Below, one piece after another: positions 1-8,247 of a stretch of DNA of 57,254 nt. Location of the stretch: the NCBI RefSeq assembly GCF_009674885.1, contig NZ_WKKA01000017.1, forward strand, positions 1 through 57,254. Direction: 5' to 3'. A program made the translations under genes and the position numbers. Positions within the stretch are counted from its first letter, which is position 1. Each line of letters opens with the position of its first letter. The notes below the pieces were generated by a model. It was given only the letters and a program-made list of their open reading frames with translations, was not told the DNA's origin and did not search any database. The stretch is from Paracoccus sp. S-4012 (GTDB lineage: Bacteria > Pseudomonadota > Alphaproteobacteria > Rhodobacterales > Rhodobacteraceae).

Positions 1-1
1 G

Positions 2-139
2 ATCGAGCGCTTCTTCTGCAAACTCAAGCAGTTCCGCCGCATCGCCACGCGCTTCGAAAAGCACGCAACCAACTTCCTTGCCGCCGTCGCCCTCGCCTCC
101 GCAAGGATTTGGCTGCGCGCAATTGAGGCCGCGCCCTAG
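2..139 (+). CDS. IS5-family transposase, 3' fragment cut by the window edge
   Basis: The last 45 codons of a transposase are open from the window edge to a TAG stop. The peptide begins IERFFCKLKQFRRIATRFEK and continues with an AALASARIWLR-like stretch. This matches the C-terminus of IS5-family (IS427-type) DDE transposases, where the glutamate of the ERFF motif is the last catalytic acidic residue. The rest of the gene lies left of the window, so it is not known whether the element is intact. I could not identify the terminal inverted repeat downstream. It marks the mobile origin of the first two kilobases. Confidence 0.8.
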   Translation: MERFFCKLKQFRRIATRFEKHATNFLAAVALASARIWLRAIEAAP

Positions 140-583
140 ACAGGCCAAGCGCCACCGGCCCCAACTAGGCAGGACAGCCTTAGAGGCGCTGGCGGGCACC
201 GTGCAGCCCCAATGTCCAGGGAAAGATCGGCGTTGTCGCGATGCCGTTCCGCAACCTGATCTTCGTTGCAACTTACATTGCCCTGCTGCTAATGTTCGTT
301 CCGATGCTCACCTGACTGCAACAGTGTTGCCCTCGTCTTACGGAGGCAACCCACAGGCGCAAATCAATCCCGGGCCGGGTGAGCATCATCAAGTGGTCGT
401 AGGATGGGCGGCTCCGGTCCCGCCAACATGCGGCATTTCAAACGTGGACGTTAGAATTATCGCATGATAGCGGGAGCGCGCCCCGTCAATTGATTTCAAA
501 TCCAAATCTGGCATAAGCAGCGCCAAACGGCGCCATTATTCTATCCCAACATGCTGCATATTCAATGGCGCGGATGCGCCTTT
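140..583. other. Stretch without a recognisable gene
   Basis: Open frames here are short and carry no family signature. GC content is lower than in the housekeeping region. The stretch follows the IS5-type transposase end and precedes a decayed gene, so it is probably the outer end of the insertion sequence plus eroded flanking DNA. No RNA gene, terminator or clear promoter was seen. Confidence 0.5.
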
Positions 584-1324
584 TCAGTGGCAGTCATCAA
601 AGCGCAAATATGACCCACACGTGCATAAGGCATATGGCAAAGTCGTGTGATACCCATCAGGCGCCGGGGTTTCGGGGCTGCCGACTTCCCGGAAGCTTGG
701 AACTCTTACTAGTGCATACGCGCCCATTGGCCGGTGAGCTCTTCGTAGGCTTGGCCTCAGAGACTTACATAACCCGTGCGCAATCTGCCTTACTGCATGC
801 CGATCTACATGCTCTGTAGTGGATCTGCCGTCAGTATACGTGAAGGCTTCATTTCTCATTGCCTGAAAAGCTGCGTCGATGGCAGGGTCCACGTGAACAC
901 CGCCATCCTGGTCCTCAACACAACGGATTAAGTCGCTGCGGGAGAAACTACTTCCGTTCGGCTGCACATAACTGCTGTTGTCCACCAGTCGTCAAATGCA
1001 ACGCCAAGCGGCAGGCTTTCCCGAGACCTTGGGGCGCATCAATAATTCCACTAGGTGACATTCGCTCAAGCGATTGCCGGGCTGGATAGCTGGGCTGCTG
1101 GTGAGAAAGTTGCGGTTCTTAAGGCCAACCTGCCCCAGAAGCGATTTTGACATGCCGGTGTCGTGGCAAAGAGTGCGTATAGCAGCTGCTATATGACGAT
1201 ACTCACGCGTGTCGCCGCGGTCAAAGCGATTACAAGAGGCGGCTAGTGCGTCTACCGCGTCATGGTATAGCTCTTGAAGCTCACCTGGGGTCCTGTCGAC
1301 CTTCGGTCCTCGCGGCTTCTTCAA
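584..1324 (-). pseudogene. Decayed conserved hypothetical gene (alphaproteobacterial family of about 245 residues)
   Basis: Two same-frame open segments (1324-992 and 985-584) are separated by a TGA at 994-992. The first starts MKKPRGPKVDRTPGELQELY. The second carries FSRSDLI and DGGVHVDP, which I associate with a conserved uncharacterised family containing an FD(E/D)WW segment, then FSR-DL and DGG-HVDP. The missing FDDWW segment is present in the +1 frame between them, so one indel breaks the frame near 1010 and a second restores it near 965. This is a decayed gene rather than two small genes. Function is unknown. It lies between transposon debris and unassigned DNA. Confidence 0.5.
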
Positions 1325-1869
1325 CGCAGACTACTCCAAGTATCCCAACATCGCACTGGTCATGGGCTTATACACAAGTCTGCGCCCACCTGAAGGACTA
1401 GGAAAGCCTCGCCCGGCGACCTGTTCGCTTCCGCCCTTGCACTCGCGACCGCTTTCATCTTTCTGGCTTCGATAGTCGGTTCTGACTTCAGAACGCCACA
1501 GCGAAACCGAGGGAGCCCAGATGGAAGATCGGCGTCGTACGGGTGGCAGATGCCAAAATCTGCCCAAAATTCTTCGTCCGGAGCCGGTTTGGCAAGACAA
1601 GCATAGCAGCCTCGGCGACTGCGAAAACCGGTACTGGCTTGCACGCCTTGGGCCGCGGTGTGACACACAGGTGTGACACGAAACAACCAACGCTCTCAGT
1701 AGTCGAGCAATGTCAACAGCTTGAGTGGATGGTGGCCAATCCGTTATCACCCACCATTCTTTCAAGGGCGCCAAGGCAGGCTTAACAGCCGCTTTAAGGC
1801 GGAGGACGAAAGACGAGCATCCCGAGGGTTAAGCGTGGTGCCCGGGACGCGGCACTGTGCCACCGCCCG
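1325..1869. other. Stretch without a recognisable gene; contains a tandem 10-bp direct repeat
   Basis: No frame shows a convincing protein family. The one visible structure is the decamer GGTGTGACAC at 1657-1666 and again at 1670-1679, a 13-bp period with spacer ACA. The rest looks like eroded sequence between the decayed gene at 584-1324 and the Cas8c-like fragment. Confidence 0.5.
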
Positions 1870-2106
1870 TCAACTGCGTGCGGAGCCGCCCCTCGTCGCG
1901 CTCGTCCGTCTGTCCGGCCGTGTTCGTCGCGAAAGCAGCCCTGACGCATCCTCGGCCGCGGCCTCAAGCTCATCCTGAGTTTCGGGCGCATCGCCGCGAG
2001 CCCAGAAGGGGACGGCGGCGTCACCGATCGTCAGGCTGTTGCCGGAGCCTTTCGTCGCCAGTGCGTTGAGGGCGGCCTTGACCGAGGCGTCCCGCGGAAG
2101 CGCCAT
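1870..2106 (-). pseudogene. Possible remnant of CRISPR protein Cas8c (Csd1)
   Basis: This 78-codon frame contains KAALNALATKGSGNSLTIGD followed by AVPFWARGD. In Cas8c (Csd1) of type I-C CRISPR systems an ALN-LL segment is followed, after a short variable loop, by an IGD-T-V-FWA motif, and the resemblance is clear by eye. The frame stays open upstream of the ATG to about 2166, reading FSSGTVAAEMALPRD. Full Cas8c is about 600 residues, so at most 10-15 percent is present. The tail after FWARGD becomes arginine-rich and non-homologous. No repeat array or other cas gene is visible. A small unrelated protein is possible. Confidence 0.25.
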
Positions 2107-2210
2107 CTCAGCGGCGACCGTTCCGCTCGAGAACCCGGCGCGCGGTGACCCTGCACGGACGACGCATCAACTGGCCGAGGAACACGGACCGGGCGGACGG
2201 CATGGAGGCT

Positions 2211-2229
2211 CCCGCAGCGATGCTGCGGG
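2211..2229 (-). terminator. Hairpin downstream of sspB, possible transcript end
   Basis: CCCGCAGC and GCTGCGGG flank a 3-base loop, giving a perfect 8-bp GC stem about 60 bases after the sspB stop. There is no T-tract, so it may only stabilise the 3' end of the message. Confidence 0.3.
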
Positions 2230-2288
2230 CGCAGCTACGGTGCGGGCTTGACATCCGTTTGGCGGCCGGGCGCAGGGGCGCGTGGCGG

Positions 2289-2759
2289 CTACTTGCGCCA
2301 CTTGTCGAGGCTGACGACCTCGGCCGAGCCGCGCTCCTCGGGGGCGTCGACCTCGGTCGGGGCCTCGGGGACGCCGTCGCCGCCGTCATCGCCGTCACCG
2401 TCGCTGTCCTGGGTCTCGAAGCGCAGCCCGAACTCGACCGAGGGGTCGACGAAGGTGCGGACCGCGTCGAAGGGCACGCGCACGCGCTCGGGGATGTTGC
2501 CGAAGTTCAGCGTGACGGCAAACCCGAGGCGATCGACCTCGAGCGCGTCGAACCAGTGCTGCAGGACAACCGTCATCTCCTCCGGATAACGCTCGCGCAG
2601 CGCGTCCGACATCTCGACGCCCTCCTCGCGGGTGTCAAACGTGATGAAGAAGTGGTGCGCGCCGGGCAGCCCGCCGCTGGCGACGGTGCGCAGCACGTCG
2701 GCGATCAGCCCCTGCATGGCGCGGTGCATCATGCCGCCGTAGTCAATGGAGCGTGGCAT
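2289..2759 (-). CDS. sspB: SspB, ClpXP adaptor (alpha type)
   Basis: This 156-residue protein belongs to the SspB family (stringent starvation protein B), which captures ssrA-tagged polypeptides and delivers them to ClpXP. Residues 1-115 form the peptide-binding domain, opening MPRSIDYGGMMHRAMQGLI and including GAHHFFITFDT and RYPEEMTVVLQHWF. An acidic Asp/Gly/Glu linker follows, and the last ten residues, EVVSLDKWRK, are the conserved ClpX-docking tail. A longer in-frame start at 2879 exists, but the added 40 residues are low-complexity and would read through the G/C homopolymers. The family starts at MPRSIDYG, so 2759 is chosen. It lies directly downstream of the tmRNA gene on the same strand, so the tag source and its adaptor are neighbours. 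Confidence 0.93.
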   Translation of the reverse strand: MPRSIDYGGMMHRAMQGLIADVLRTVASGGLPGAHHFFITFDTREEGVEMSDALRERYPEEMTVVLQHWFDALEVDRLGFAVTLNFGNIPERVRVPFDAVRTFVDPSVEFGLRFETQDSDGDGDDGGDGVPEAPTEVDAPEERGSAEVVSLDKWRK

Positions 2760-2818
2760 CTGGTCCCTTTCGCCGCGCCGCCGGGGCTGCACCCCCGCGA
2801 GTCGGGGCCACAATATGC

Positions 2819-2835
2819 GGGGGGGGAGGGGGGGG
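2819..2835. repeat. Double G8 homopolymer (G8-A-G8) between ssrA and sspB
   Basis: Eight G, one A, then eight more G on the plus strand, followed by AAACCCC. On the sspB coding strand this is a C8-T-C8 leader about 60 bases before the start codon. The G strand could form a quadruplex. Homopolymers like this are also error-prone in sequencing. Confidence 0.7.
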
Positions 2836-2884
2836 AAACCCCTGCGCGCCAACCGCGGGCGGGGAGGTGCCGTCAACACTATCG

Positions 2885-3210
2885 GGATGGAAAGTCCCAG
2901 GCTTCTGTTGCCAGGCGCCTGGGGGCCCCGCCTGCCGCGGCTAAGCGTCAGGACTTCAGTTTTCGGTTACCCGAGCTGCTTACGCAGCCAGAGCGACCGG
3001 AGCACGGTTGTCGTTGGCAACTGTACTTTTCGGACCGATAACGGTGGTACCTCACCGGGACAAAGCCAACACCTTTGAACGTCCGTCGATCCTGTTTCGG
3101 CCCCATGGTCCCCCAACGAGGGTGCTTTGGTGGAGCCGCCGGGTACCGCCCCCGGGTCCGATCCGTCTATTACGTGCGCGTTTATGCCCATAGCCCGGAT
3201 TGCTCCGGGC
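2885..3210 (-). ncRNA. ssrA: tmRNA, circularly permuted two-piece form (ssrA)
   Basis: The minus strand carries the two halves of an alphaproteobacterial tmRNA in permuted order. The acceptor piece comes first (about 3210-3128), with a T-arm-like fold and an encoded 3' end CGGCTCCACCA. A short processed loop follows, then the coding piece starting near 3114 with GGGGG and containing GGGGCCGAAACAGGATCGAC. The resume frame 3018-2980 encodes the tag ANDNRAPVALAA and a TAA stop. Further hairpins reach to about 2896. tmRNA rescues stalled ribosomes and appends the tag for ClpXP degradation. The 5' end is inferred from the promoter; the 3' boundary is approximate by about 15 bases. Confidence 0.93.
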
Positions 3211-3216
3211 AGGATC

Positions 3217-3245
3217 AATCTAGGGCCGGCGTAGGCCTCTGGCAA
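3217..3245 (-). promoter_or_regulatory. Sigma-70-type promoter of ssrA
   Basis: TTGCCA (3245-3240), a 17-base spacer, then TAGATT (3222-3217). Predicted initiation is near 3210, exactly at the first stem of the acceptor piece (CCCGGAGCAATCCGGG). The spacing is ideal and both boxes are close to consensus, which is unusual for this GC-rich window. Confidence 0.7.
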
Positions 3246-3348
3246 GGGCTTCGCTGGGGGGTGTTGGTCCGTCGCTGGCCAAGGCGCGCGGAACCCGAGC
3301 GCGCCCGCGGCCGTTCTCCGGGCTCATGACAAGCGATGGAGAGTCCTC

Positions 3349-3663
3349 ATGCGCCTGCTTGCCGCAGCCATGCTCACTGCCATGATCCCGGCGGCCAGTC
3401 TGGCCCAGACCACCCCGGCGCCCGCCGGCGACGCCGCCGCTGCCCCGGCCGCAACGACCGCTGCGACCACGACCACAAGCGGGATGCTGCCGCTTTCGGA
3501 GGTGATCGCCGCGCTCGAGGCACGCGTTGGCGCCGATCTTCAGCAGATCGAGGATGTGGACTGGGACGACGACGGCTACTGGGAAATCGAGTACCGCAAC
3601 GCCAACGGCTCCGAAACCGAGGTGAAGATCGATCCGACGACGGGCGAGGAACGGCCCCGGTAA
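3349..3663 (+). CDS. Small secreted PepSY-domain protein
   Basis: This 104-residue protein starts with a signal peptide (MRLLAAAMLTAMIPAASLA, cleavage likely near residue 19), then an Ala/Thr/Pro-rich linker to about residue 45. The C-terminal half (LPLSEVIAALE ... DVDWDDDGYWEIEYRNANG ... VKIDPTTGE) is a single PepSY-like domain. Such domains occur in periplasmic proteins, some of which bind or modulate partners, but the exact role here is unknown. GGAGAG lies 5 bases before the ATG. It is divergent from ssrA and convergent with proA, so it is probably monocistronic. Confidence 0.8.
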   Translation: MRLLAAAMLTAMIPAASLAQTTPAPAGDAAAAPAATTAATTTTSGMLPLSEVIAALEARVGADLQQIEDVDWDDDGYWEIEYRNANGSETEVKIDPTTGEERPR

Positions 3664-3723
3664 TCACCGGAAGCTGTGCCAAGCTGCGGCCCGAGGCTCC
3701 CCGCCTCGGGGCCGCTTGTCATT

Positions 3724-4989
3724 TCACCGCGTGGTGCCGTCCCCGGTCACAAGATACTTGATGCTCGTCAGCTGCTCGGCCCCCACGGGGCCCCGCGCAT
3801 GCAGCTTGCCGGTGGCGATGCCGATTTCCGCCCCCATGCCGAACTCGCCCCCGTCCGCGAACTGGGTCGAGGCGTTACGCATCAGGATGGCGCTGTCGAG
3901 CTCGCGGAAGAAGCGCTCGGCCGTGGCGTCGTTCTCGGTCAGGATCGCTTCCGTATGACCCGAGCCGTAGCGGCGGATATGCGCGATCGCCTCGTCCACG
4001 CCGTCCACCAGCCGGGCGGCGATCACCCGGTCGAGGAACTCGCGGCCGAAATCCTCCGGGGCAGCCGGGACCGTGCCCGCGATCTTCGCCAGATCCCCCT
4101 CGGCCCGGACCTCGACGCCGGCATCCAGCAGGTCGCGGACCAGCACCTCGCCATGCTTGGTCCAGAACTGCCAGTCGATCAGCAGGCATTCCGCCGCGCC
4201 GCAGATGCCGGTGCGGCGGGTCTTGGCGTTCAGCACCACGCGCCGGGCCTTCTCCAGATCCGCGTCGCCGTCGGCATAGACGTGGCAGACGCCCTCGAGA
4301 TGGGCGAAGACCGGCACCCGCGCCTCGGCCTGCACGCGGGCCACGAGGCCCTTGCCGCCGCGCGGGATGATGACGTCGATCTGCCCCTGCGCCGCCAGCA
4401 TGGCGCCGACCACGGCGCGGTCCGGCGTCGGCACCATCTGGATCGCCGCCTCCGGCAGTCCCGCCTGTCGCAGCCCCTCGACCATGCAGGCATGGATCGC
4501 GGCGGAGCTGTGCAGGCTCTCGGACCCGCCGCGCAGGATCACCGCATTGCCCGACTTCAACGCGAGCGCGCCCGCGTCGGCGGTCACGTTCGGGCGGCTC
4601 TCGTAGATCACGCCGAGGACGCCGATCGGGGTCGAGACCCGCTGGATGTGCAGGCCGTTCGGCCGGTCCCATTCCGCCAGCACCCGGCCGACCGGGTCGG
4701 GTTGCTCGGCGACGGCGCGCAGGCTGTCCGCGATGGCGTCGATGCCGCGGTCGTCGAGCGTCAGGCGGTCGAGCATAGCCGGCGTCAGCCCGCGCGCCTC
4801 GGCGGCCACGAGATCCTCGGCATTCGCCATCAGGATCGCATCGCGCCGCGCCTTCATCGCCTCGGCCGCGCCGATCAGCGCCGCGTGCTTGCGCTCGGCC
4901 GTGGCGGTGGCCAGCACCGCCGCCGCCTCGCGCGCCGCCGATGCCATCCGCGTCACGAGGGCGGTGGCGTCCTGGGTCATGTCTGTCAT
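3724..4989 (-). CDS. proA: Gamma-glutamyl phosphate reductase
   Basis: This 421-residue enzyme catalyses the second step of proline synthesis, NADPH-dependent reduction of gamma-glutamyl phosphate to the semialdehyde. It has the ALDH-like fold of the family. The nucleophilic Cys is at about residue 263 in [11 protein letters not shown]. Family motifs [13 protein letters not shown] (about 128-139) and IIPRGGKGL (about 207-215) are intact, and the C-terminal [20 protein letters not shown] is typical. The start ATG overlaps the glpX stop by four bases (ATGA), so it is the second gene of a glpX-proA pair. Usually proB precedes proA; here glpX takes that place and no proB is in view. Confidence 0.96.
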   Translation of the reverse strand: MTDMTQDATALVTRMASAAREAAAVLATATAERKHAALIGAAEAMKARRDAILMANAEDLVAAEARGLTPAMLDRLTLDDRGIDAIADSLRAVAEQPDPVGRVLAEWDRPNGLHIQRVSTPIGVLGVIYESRPNVTADAGALALKSGNAVILRGGSESLHSSAAIHACMVEGLRQAGLPEAAIQMVPTPDRAVVGAMLAAQGQIDVIIPRGGKGLVARVQAEARVPVFAHLEGVCHVYADGDADLEKARRVVLNAKTRRTGICGAAECLLIDWQFWTKHGEVLVRDLLDAGVEVRAEGDLAKIAGTVPAAPEDFGREFLDRVIAARLVDGVDEAIAHIRRYGSGHTEAILTENDATAERFFRELDSAILMRNASTQFADGGEFGMGAEIGIATGKLHARGPVGAEQLTSIKYLVTGDGTTR

Positions 4990-5951
4990 CGGATCGGGTT
5001 CCGGTAGATCATCCGCCGGATCGAGCCGGTCTTGGAGCGCATCAGGATCGTCTCGGTCTCGATGAAATGCGGCTCGCGGCGCACGCCCTTGACGATCGAG
5101 CCGTTGGTGACGCCCGTCGCCGCGAAGATCACGTCCGCCGTCACCATCTCGTCGCGCGAATAGATGCGGTCGAGATCGGTGATGCCGGCCTTGTAGGCGC
5201 GGCCGCGCTCCTCGTCGTTGCGGAAGGTCAGCCGGCCCCAGATCTGCCCGCCCATGCATTTCAGCGCCGACGCCGCCAGCACCCCCTCGGGAGCGCCGCC
5301 CGAGCCCATATACATGTCGATGCCGGTGATCTCGCTCTCGGCCACGTGGATTACGCCCGCCACGTCGCCGTCGGTGATGAGCCGGATCGAGGCGCCGGTC
5401 GAGCGGACCTCGCGGATCAGGTCCTCATGCCGCGGGCGCTCGAGGATGCAGCAGGTGATGTCGGTGGGCTTCACGCCCTGCGCGCGGGCGAGCGCGAAGA
5501 CCCGCTCGGAGGGCGACATGTCAAAGCTGACGACGTTCTCGGGCAGCCCCGGACCGACCGCCAGCTTGTCCATGTAGACATCCGGCGCGTGCAGCAGCGT
5601 GCCGCGCGGGGCCATGCTGATGACCGTCAGCGCGTTCGGCATGTCCTTGGCAGTCAGCGTCGTGCCTTCCAGCGGGTCGAGCGCGATGTCCACCACCGGC
5701 CCCTCGCCGGTTCCGACCTCCTCGCCGATGAACAGCATCGGCGCCTCGTCGCGCTCGCCCTCGCCGATGACTACGGTGCCGCGGATGTCGAGCTTGTTGA
5801 GCTGGTCGCGCATGGCGTTGACCGCCGCCTGGTCAGCCGCCTTCTCGTCGCCGCGGCCGATCAGCCGGGCCGAGGCATGGGCCGCGGCCTCGCTGACGCG
5901 GGCGAGGCCGAGCGAGAGCATCCGGTCGTTGAAATCGGTGGGCGTGTCCAT
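4986..5951 (-). CDS. glpX: Fructose-1,6-bisphosphatase class II
   Basis: This 321-residue GlpX-family phosphatase hydrolyses fructose-1,6-bisphosphate in gluconeogenesis, using divalent metal. Recognisable elements are [20 protein letters not shown] (about 61-80) and the metal-binding DPLEGTTL at about 92-99, then [20 protein letters not shown] and the C-terminal [16 protein letters not shown]. The length matches the family. It overlaps proA by four bases and starts 36 bases after the upstream ceramidase-like gene ends, so all three may share a transcript. In many Rhodobacterales glpX lies near homoserine dehydrogenase, as here. Confidence 0.96.
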   Translation of the reverse strand: MDTPTDFNDRMLSLGLARVSEAAAHASARLIGRGDEKAADQAAVNAMRDQLNKLDIRGTVVIGEGERDEAPMLFIGEEVGTGEGPVVDIALDPLEGTTLTAKDMPNALTVISMAPRGTLLHAPDVYMDKLAVGPGLPENVVSFDMSPSERVFALARAQGVKPTDITCCILERPRHEDLIREVRSTGASIRLITDGDVAGVIHVAESEITGIDMYMGSGGAPEGVLAASALKCMGGQIWGRLTFRNDEERGRAYKAGITDLDRIYSRDEMVTADVIFAATGVTNGSIVKGVRREPHFIETETILMRSKTGSIRRMIYRNPIR

Positions 5952-5987
5952 GTGCGGCGTCCTTGGGCGTGGGGGATGCCCCAGCTT

Positions 5988-6704
5988 CTAGGCGCGCGCC
6001 CTGCCTGCGGCAAGTCCGGGGCGGACAGGGTCGCCGGCGCGGATGACGATCTGCAGCACGAGGCCGATCAGCAGCCCGTTCATCAGGTGCCAGATCCAGT
6101 GCAGGCCGGTGGGCAGGCTCTCGCAGACGGCCATGTCGAAGGTCCGCGCGGTGAGCGACAGCAGGAAGGTGACGAGCGCCGCCGCGACCCAGTGGCGCAG
6201 GGGGTGGCGGCACGCGTAGCCGAGGACTGCAAAGACCGCGAGGGCGAGGACCGCGGGGGCGTATTGCAGCGAGCCGTTCAGCGGCGGCGGCTCATGGGTC
6301 TCGGCGCTGCTGCCACCCGAGGCCGAGAGCATGGCGCCAACCCCGATCAGCACGAGGAAGGCGACCAGCACGGTGCCCGGCCGGAAGCCCCCGATCCTGA
6401 CCGCTGCGATGCCGCTGCCGAGCGCGACGAAGGCCCAGATTGGGATCGTGTCGGCGAACACCGCCCAGACCTGCGCGAATGTGTGAAACAGGAAGCTGCC
6501 GACGCCGATGGCGAAGGCGAGCCAGATCAGCGTCCAGACCGCCGCGCTCCGCTCGCCCCGCGCCGTCGCCGTCCGCCATCCCCAGAGGCCGCCGGCGATG
6601 AAGGACAGGTTCGAGAGCGCGTTCCACGGTTCGGCCCAGAAGCCGGGGCCGGTGCGCTCGCAGTAGATGTCCACCGGGCGGGTCAGGGTTTCAAGGTCGA
6701 GCAT
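5988..6704 (-). CDS. Ceramidase-family integral membrane hydrolase
   Basis: This 238-residue protein has about seven membrane segments and belongs to the CREST/alkaline ceramidase superfamily. The zinc-site residues known from eukaryotic alkaline ceramidases can be mapped: Ser70, His74 and Asp85 in SFLFHTFAQVWAVFAD, and His201/His205 in GLHWIWHLMNG. Spacings (S-x3-H-x10-D and H-x3-H) match. The N-terminus has the expected YCERTGPGFWAEPWNALSN. The family hydrolyses ceramide-like amides; the bacterial substrate is not established. AGGA lies upstream of the ATG. It is the first gene of a possible three-gene unit with glpX and proA. Confidence 0.85.
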   Translation of the reverse strand: MLDLETLTRPVDIYCERTGPGFWAEPWNALSNLSFIAGGLWGWRTATARGERSAAVWTLIWLAFAIGVGSFLFHTFAQVWAVFADTIPIWAFVALGSGIAAVRIGGFRPGTVLVAFLVLIGVGAMLSASGGSSAETHEPPPLNGSLQYAPAVLALAVFAVLGYACRHPLRHWVAAALVTFLLSLTARTFDMAVCESLPTGLHWIWHLMNGLLIGLVLQIVIRAGDPVRPGLAAGRARA

Positions 6705-6895
6705 GAGGTATCCTGCACGTGCAGGGCGAGCCTGCCCGCGGAGCAGCGCCCCGGCAAGCCGGAACCGCGCCGCCTGAGCATAGCGACGGGGGAGCGCCTC
6801 GAGGAAAGGGCGGGCACGTCGCGGCCCAGCACCGTCGCCCGATGATTGCCTGCACCCTGCCTTGCGCCGAGGAAGATGGCGACTCGAGGGGCGCT

Positions 6896-8182
6896 TCAGA
6901 CTTCCTCGATCCGCAGTTCCACCGGCTCACCCTCGATCACGCCGGTTCCCGGCAGCGCCGCGATGGCGTGGTCGATCGCGTCCGGCGTGGTCTTGTGGGT
7001 GACGATCAGAACCGGGGCGGTGCCCGCGGCATGGCCATATTGCCGCATCCGGTCGACCGAGATGCCGGAGTCGCCCAGGACCGTTGCCACCTTGGCGAGC
7101 GCACCCGGCTTGTCGATGAGCGTGAGCCGCAGGTAGTAGGCGGCCGGAACGGCGGTGCGGGCAGGCGTCGGCCGCGCGAGCGCCGCCGCGGGCTGGCCGA
7201 AGGTCGGCAGGCGCACGCCGCGGGCGATCTCGATGATGTCGGACATGACCGCGCTCGCGGTCGGGCCTTCGCCGGCGCCCGCGCCGCGCAGCACGATCTG
7301 GCCCACGGCGTCCCCTTCGAGCACGACCATGTTGGTGCCGCCCTCGAGCTGACCGAGCGGGCTGTCGGCGGGGACGAGGCAGGGCGACATGCGCTGCTCG
7401 AGCCCGCGGCCGGTCATCTGCGCCACGCCGAGCAGCTTGATGCGGTAGCCCATGTCGGCGGCGCGGTTGATGTCGTCGATGGAGACCCGCTCGATCCCCT
7501 CGATCTCGACGGCGTCGAAGGCCGGGCGGCTGCCGAAGGCGATGGCTGCGAGGATGGCGAGCTTGTGGCTGGCGTCGATGCCGCCCACGTCGAGGGTCGG
7601 ATCGGCCTCGAGATAGCCGAGCGCGCGCGCCTCCTCGAACACCGCCTCGTAGGGCAGGCCCGCCGACTGCATCCGCGTCAGGATGTAGTTGCAGGTGCCG
7701 TTCATCACGCCCATGACGCGCCTGATGCGGTTGCCGGCGAGGCTCTCGGTCAGGGTCTTGATGACCGGGATGCCGCCCGCGACCGCGGCCTCGAAGCGGA
7801 TCACGCGGCCCGCGGCCTCGGCGGCTTCGGCCAGAGCCTGGCCGTGGATGGCCAGCAGCGCCTTGTTGGCGGTGACGACATCCTTGCCCGAGGCGAGGGC
7901 CGCCTCGATCGCCTCGCGCGCCACGCCCTCGTCGCCGCCGATCAGTTCCACGAACACATCCACGTCCTCGCGCCGGGCGAGGTCCACCGCGCTCGGCTCC
8001 CACTGGTAGCGCGAGATGTCGGCATCGCGGTTGCGGCCGCGGTCGCGGGCCGAGACGGCGGTGATCTCGACCGGGCGGCCGCTGCGCAAGGCGAGCAGGT
8101 CGGCATGGGCCTGGATGATCTTCACCACGCCGATGCCGACGGTGCCGAGACCGGCGATGCCGAGGCGCAGGGGCGTGGTCAT
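6896..8182 (-). CDS. hom: Homoserine dehydrogenase
   Basis: This 428-residue enzyme reduces aspartate semialdehyde to homoserine, the branch to threonine and methionine. Residues 1-130 are the NAD(P)-binding domain (LGIAGLGTVGIGV at the start). The catalytic domain contains GIPVIKTLTESLAGNRI, GVMNGTCNYILTRM and EADPTLDVGGIDASHKL. The last ~80 residues are an ACT domain (LRLTLIDKPGALAKVATVLG), which normally gives threonine feedback inhibition. The frame is open to 8239, but GGAGGG seven bases before the ATG at 8182 and the family N-terminus set the start. It follows the isoprenylcysteine-methyltransferase-like gene by 65 bases. Confidence 0.96.
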   Translation of the reverse strand: MTTPLRLGIAGLGTVGIGVVKIIQAHADLLALRSGRPVEITAVSARDRGRNRDADISRYQWEPSAVDLARREDVDVFVELIGGDEGVAREAIEAALASGKDVVTANKALLAIHGQALAEAAEAAGRVIRFEAAVAGGIPVIKTLTESLAGNRIRRVMGVMNGTCNYILTRMQSAGLPYEAVFEEARALGYLEADPTLDVGGIDASHKLAILAAIAFGSRPAFDAVEIEGIERVSIDDINRAADMGYRIKLLGVAQMTGRGLEQRMSPCLVPADSPLGQLEGGTNMVVLEGDAVGQIVLRGAGAGEGPTASAVMSDIIEIARGVRLPTFGQPAAALARPTPARTAVPAAYYLRLTLIDKPGALAKVATVLGDSGISVDRMRQYGHAAGTAPVLIVTHKTTPDAIDHAIAALPGTGVIEGEPVELRIEEV

Positions 8183-8247
8183 GGAAAGGCCCTCCGGTTT
8201 GACCGGCGGGTGGTAGCGCGGGGTCTCGGGCATGTCCATGCGGGGCG

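Noticed and set aside
1..2250. CRISPR repeat array associated with the Cas8c-like fragment
   Set aside because: No regularly spaced 28-37 base repeats were found on either strand; the only tandem repeat is the 13-bp-period decamer.
2145..3041. A 298-codon plus-strand frame opposite sspB and ssrA
   Set aside because: It runs through the tmRNA coding piece and the G-tracts; sspB and the tmRNA explain the sequence fully.
4941..6845. A 634-codon plus-strand frame opposite glpX and the ceramidase-like gene
   Set aside because: Its composition is low-complexity and it has no domain; the opposite strand has recognised enzymes.
6705..6895. Riboswitch or attenuator between hom and the ceramidase-like gene
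   Set aside because: The 191 bases lie after the hom stop and before the next start, with only short GC hairpins and no leader peptide or known aptamer motif.
8183..8247. Threonine/methionine leader attenuator before hom
   Set aside because: The space is only 65 bases and has no run of Thr, Met or Ile codons.
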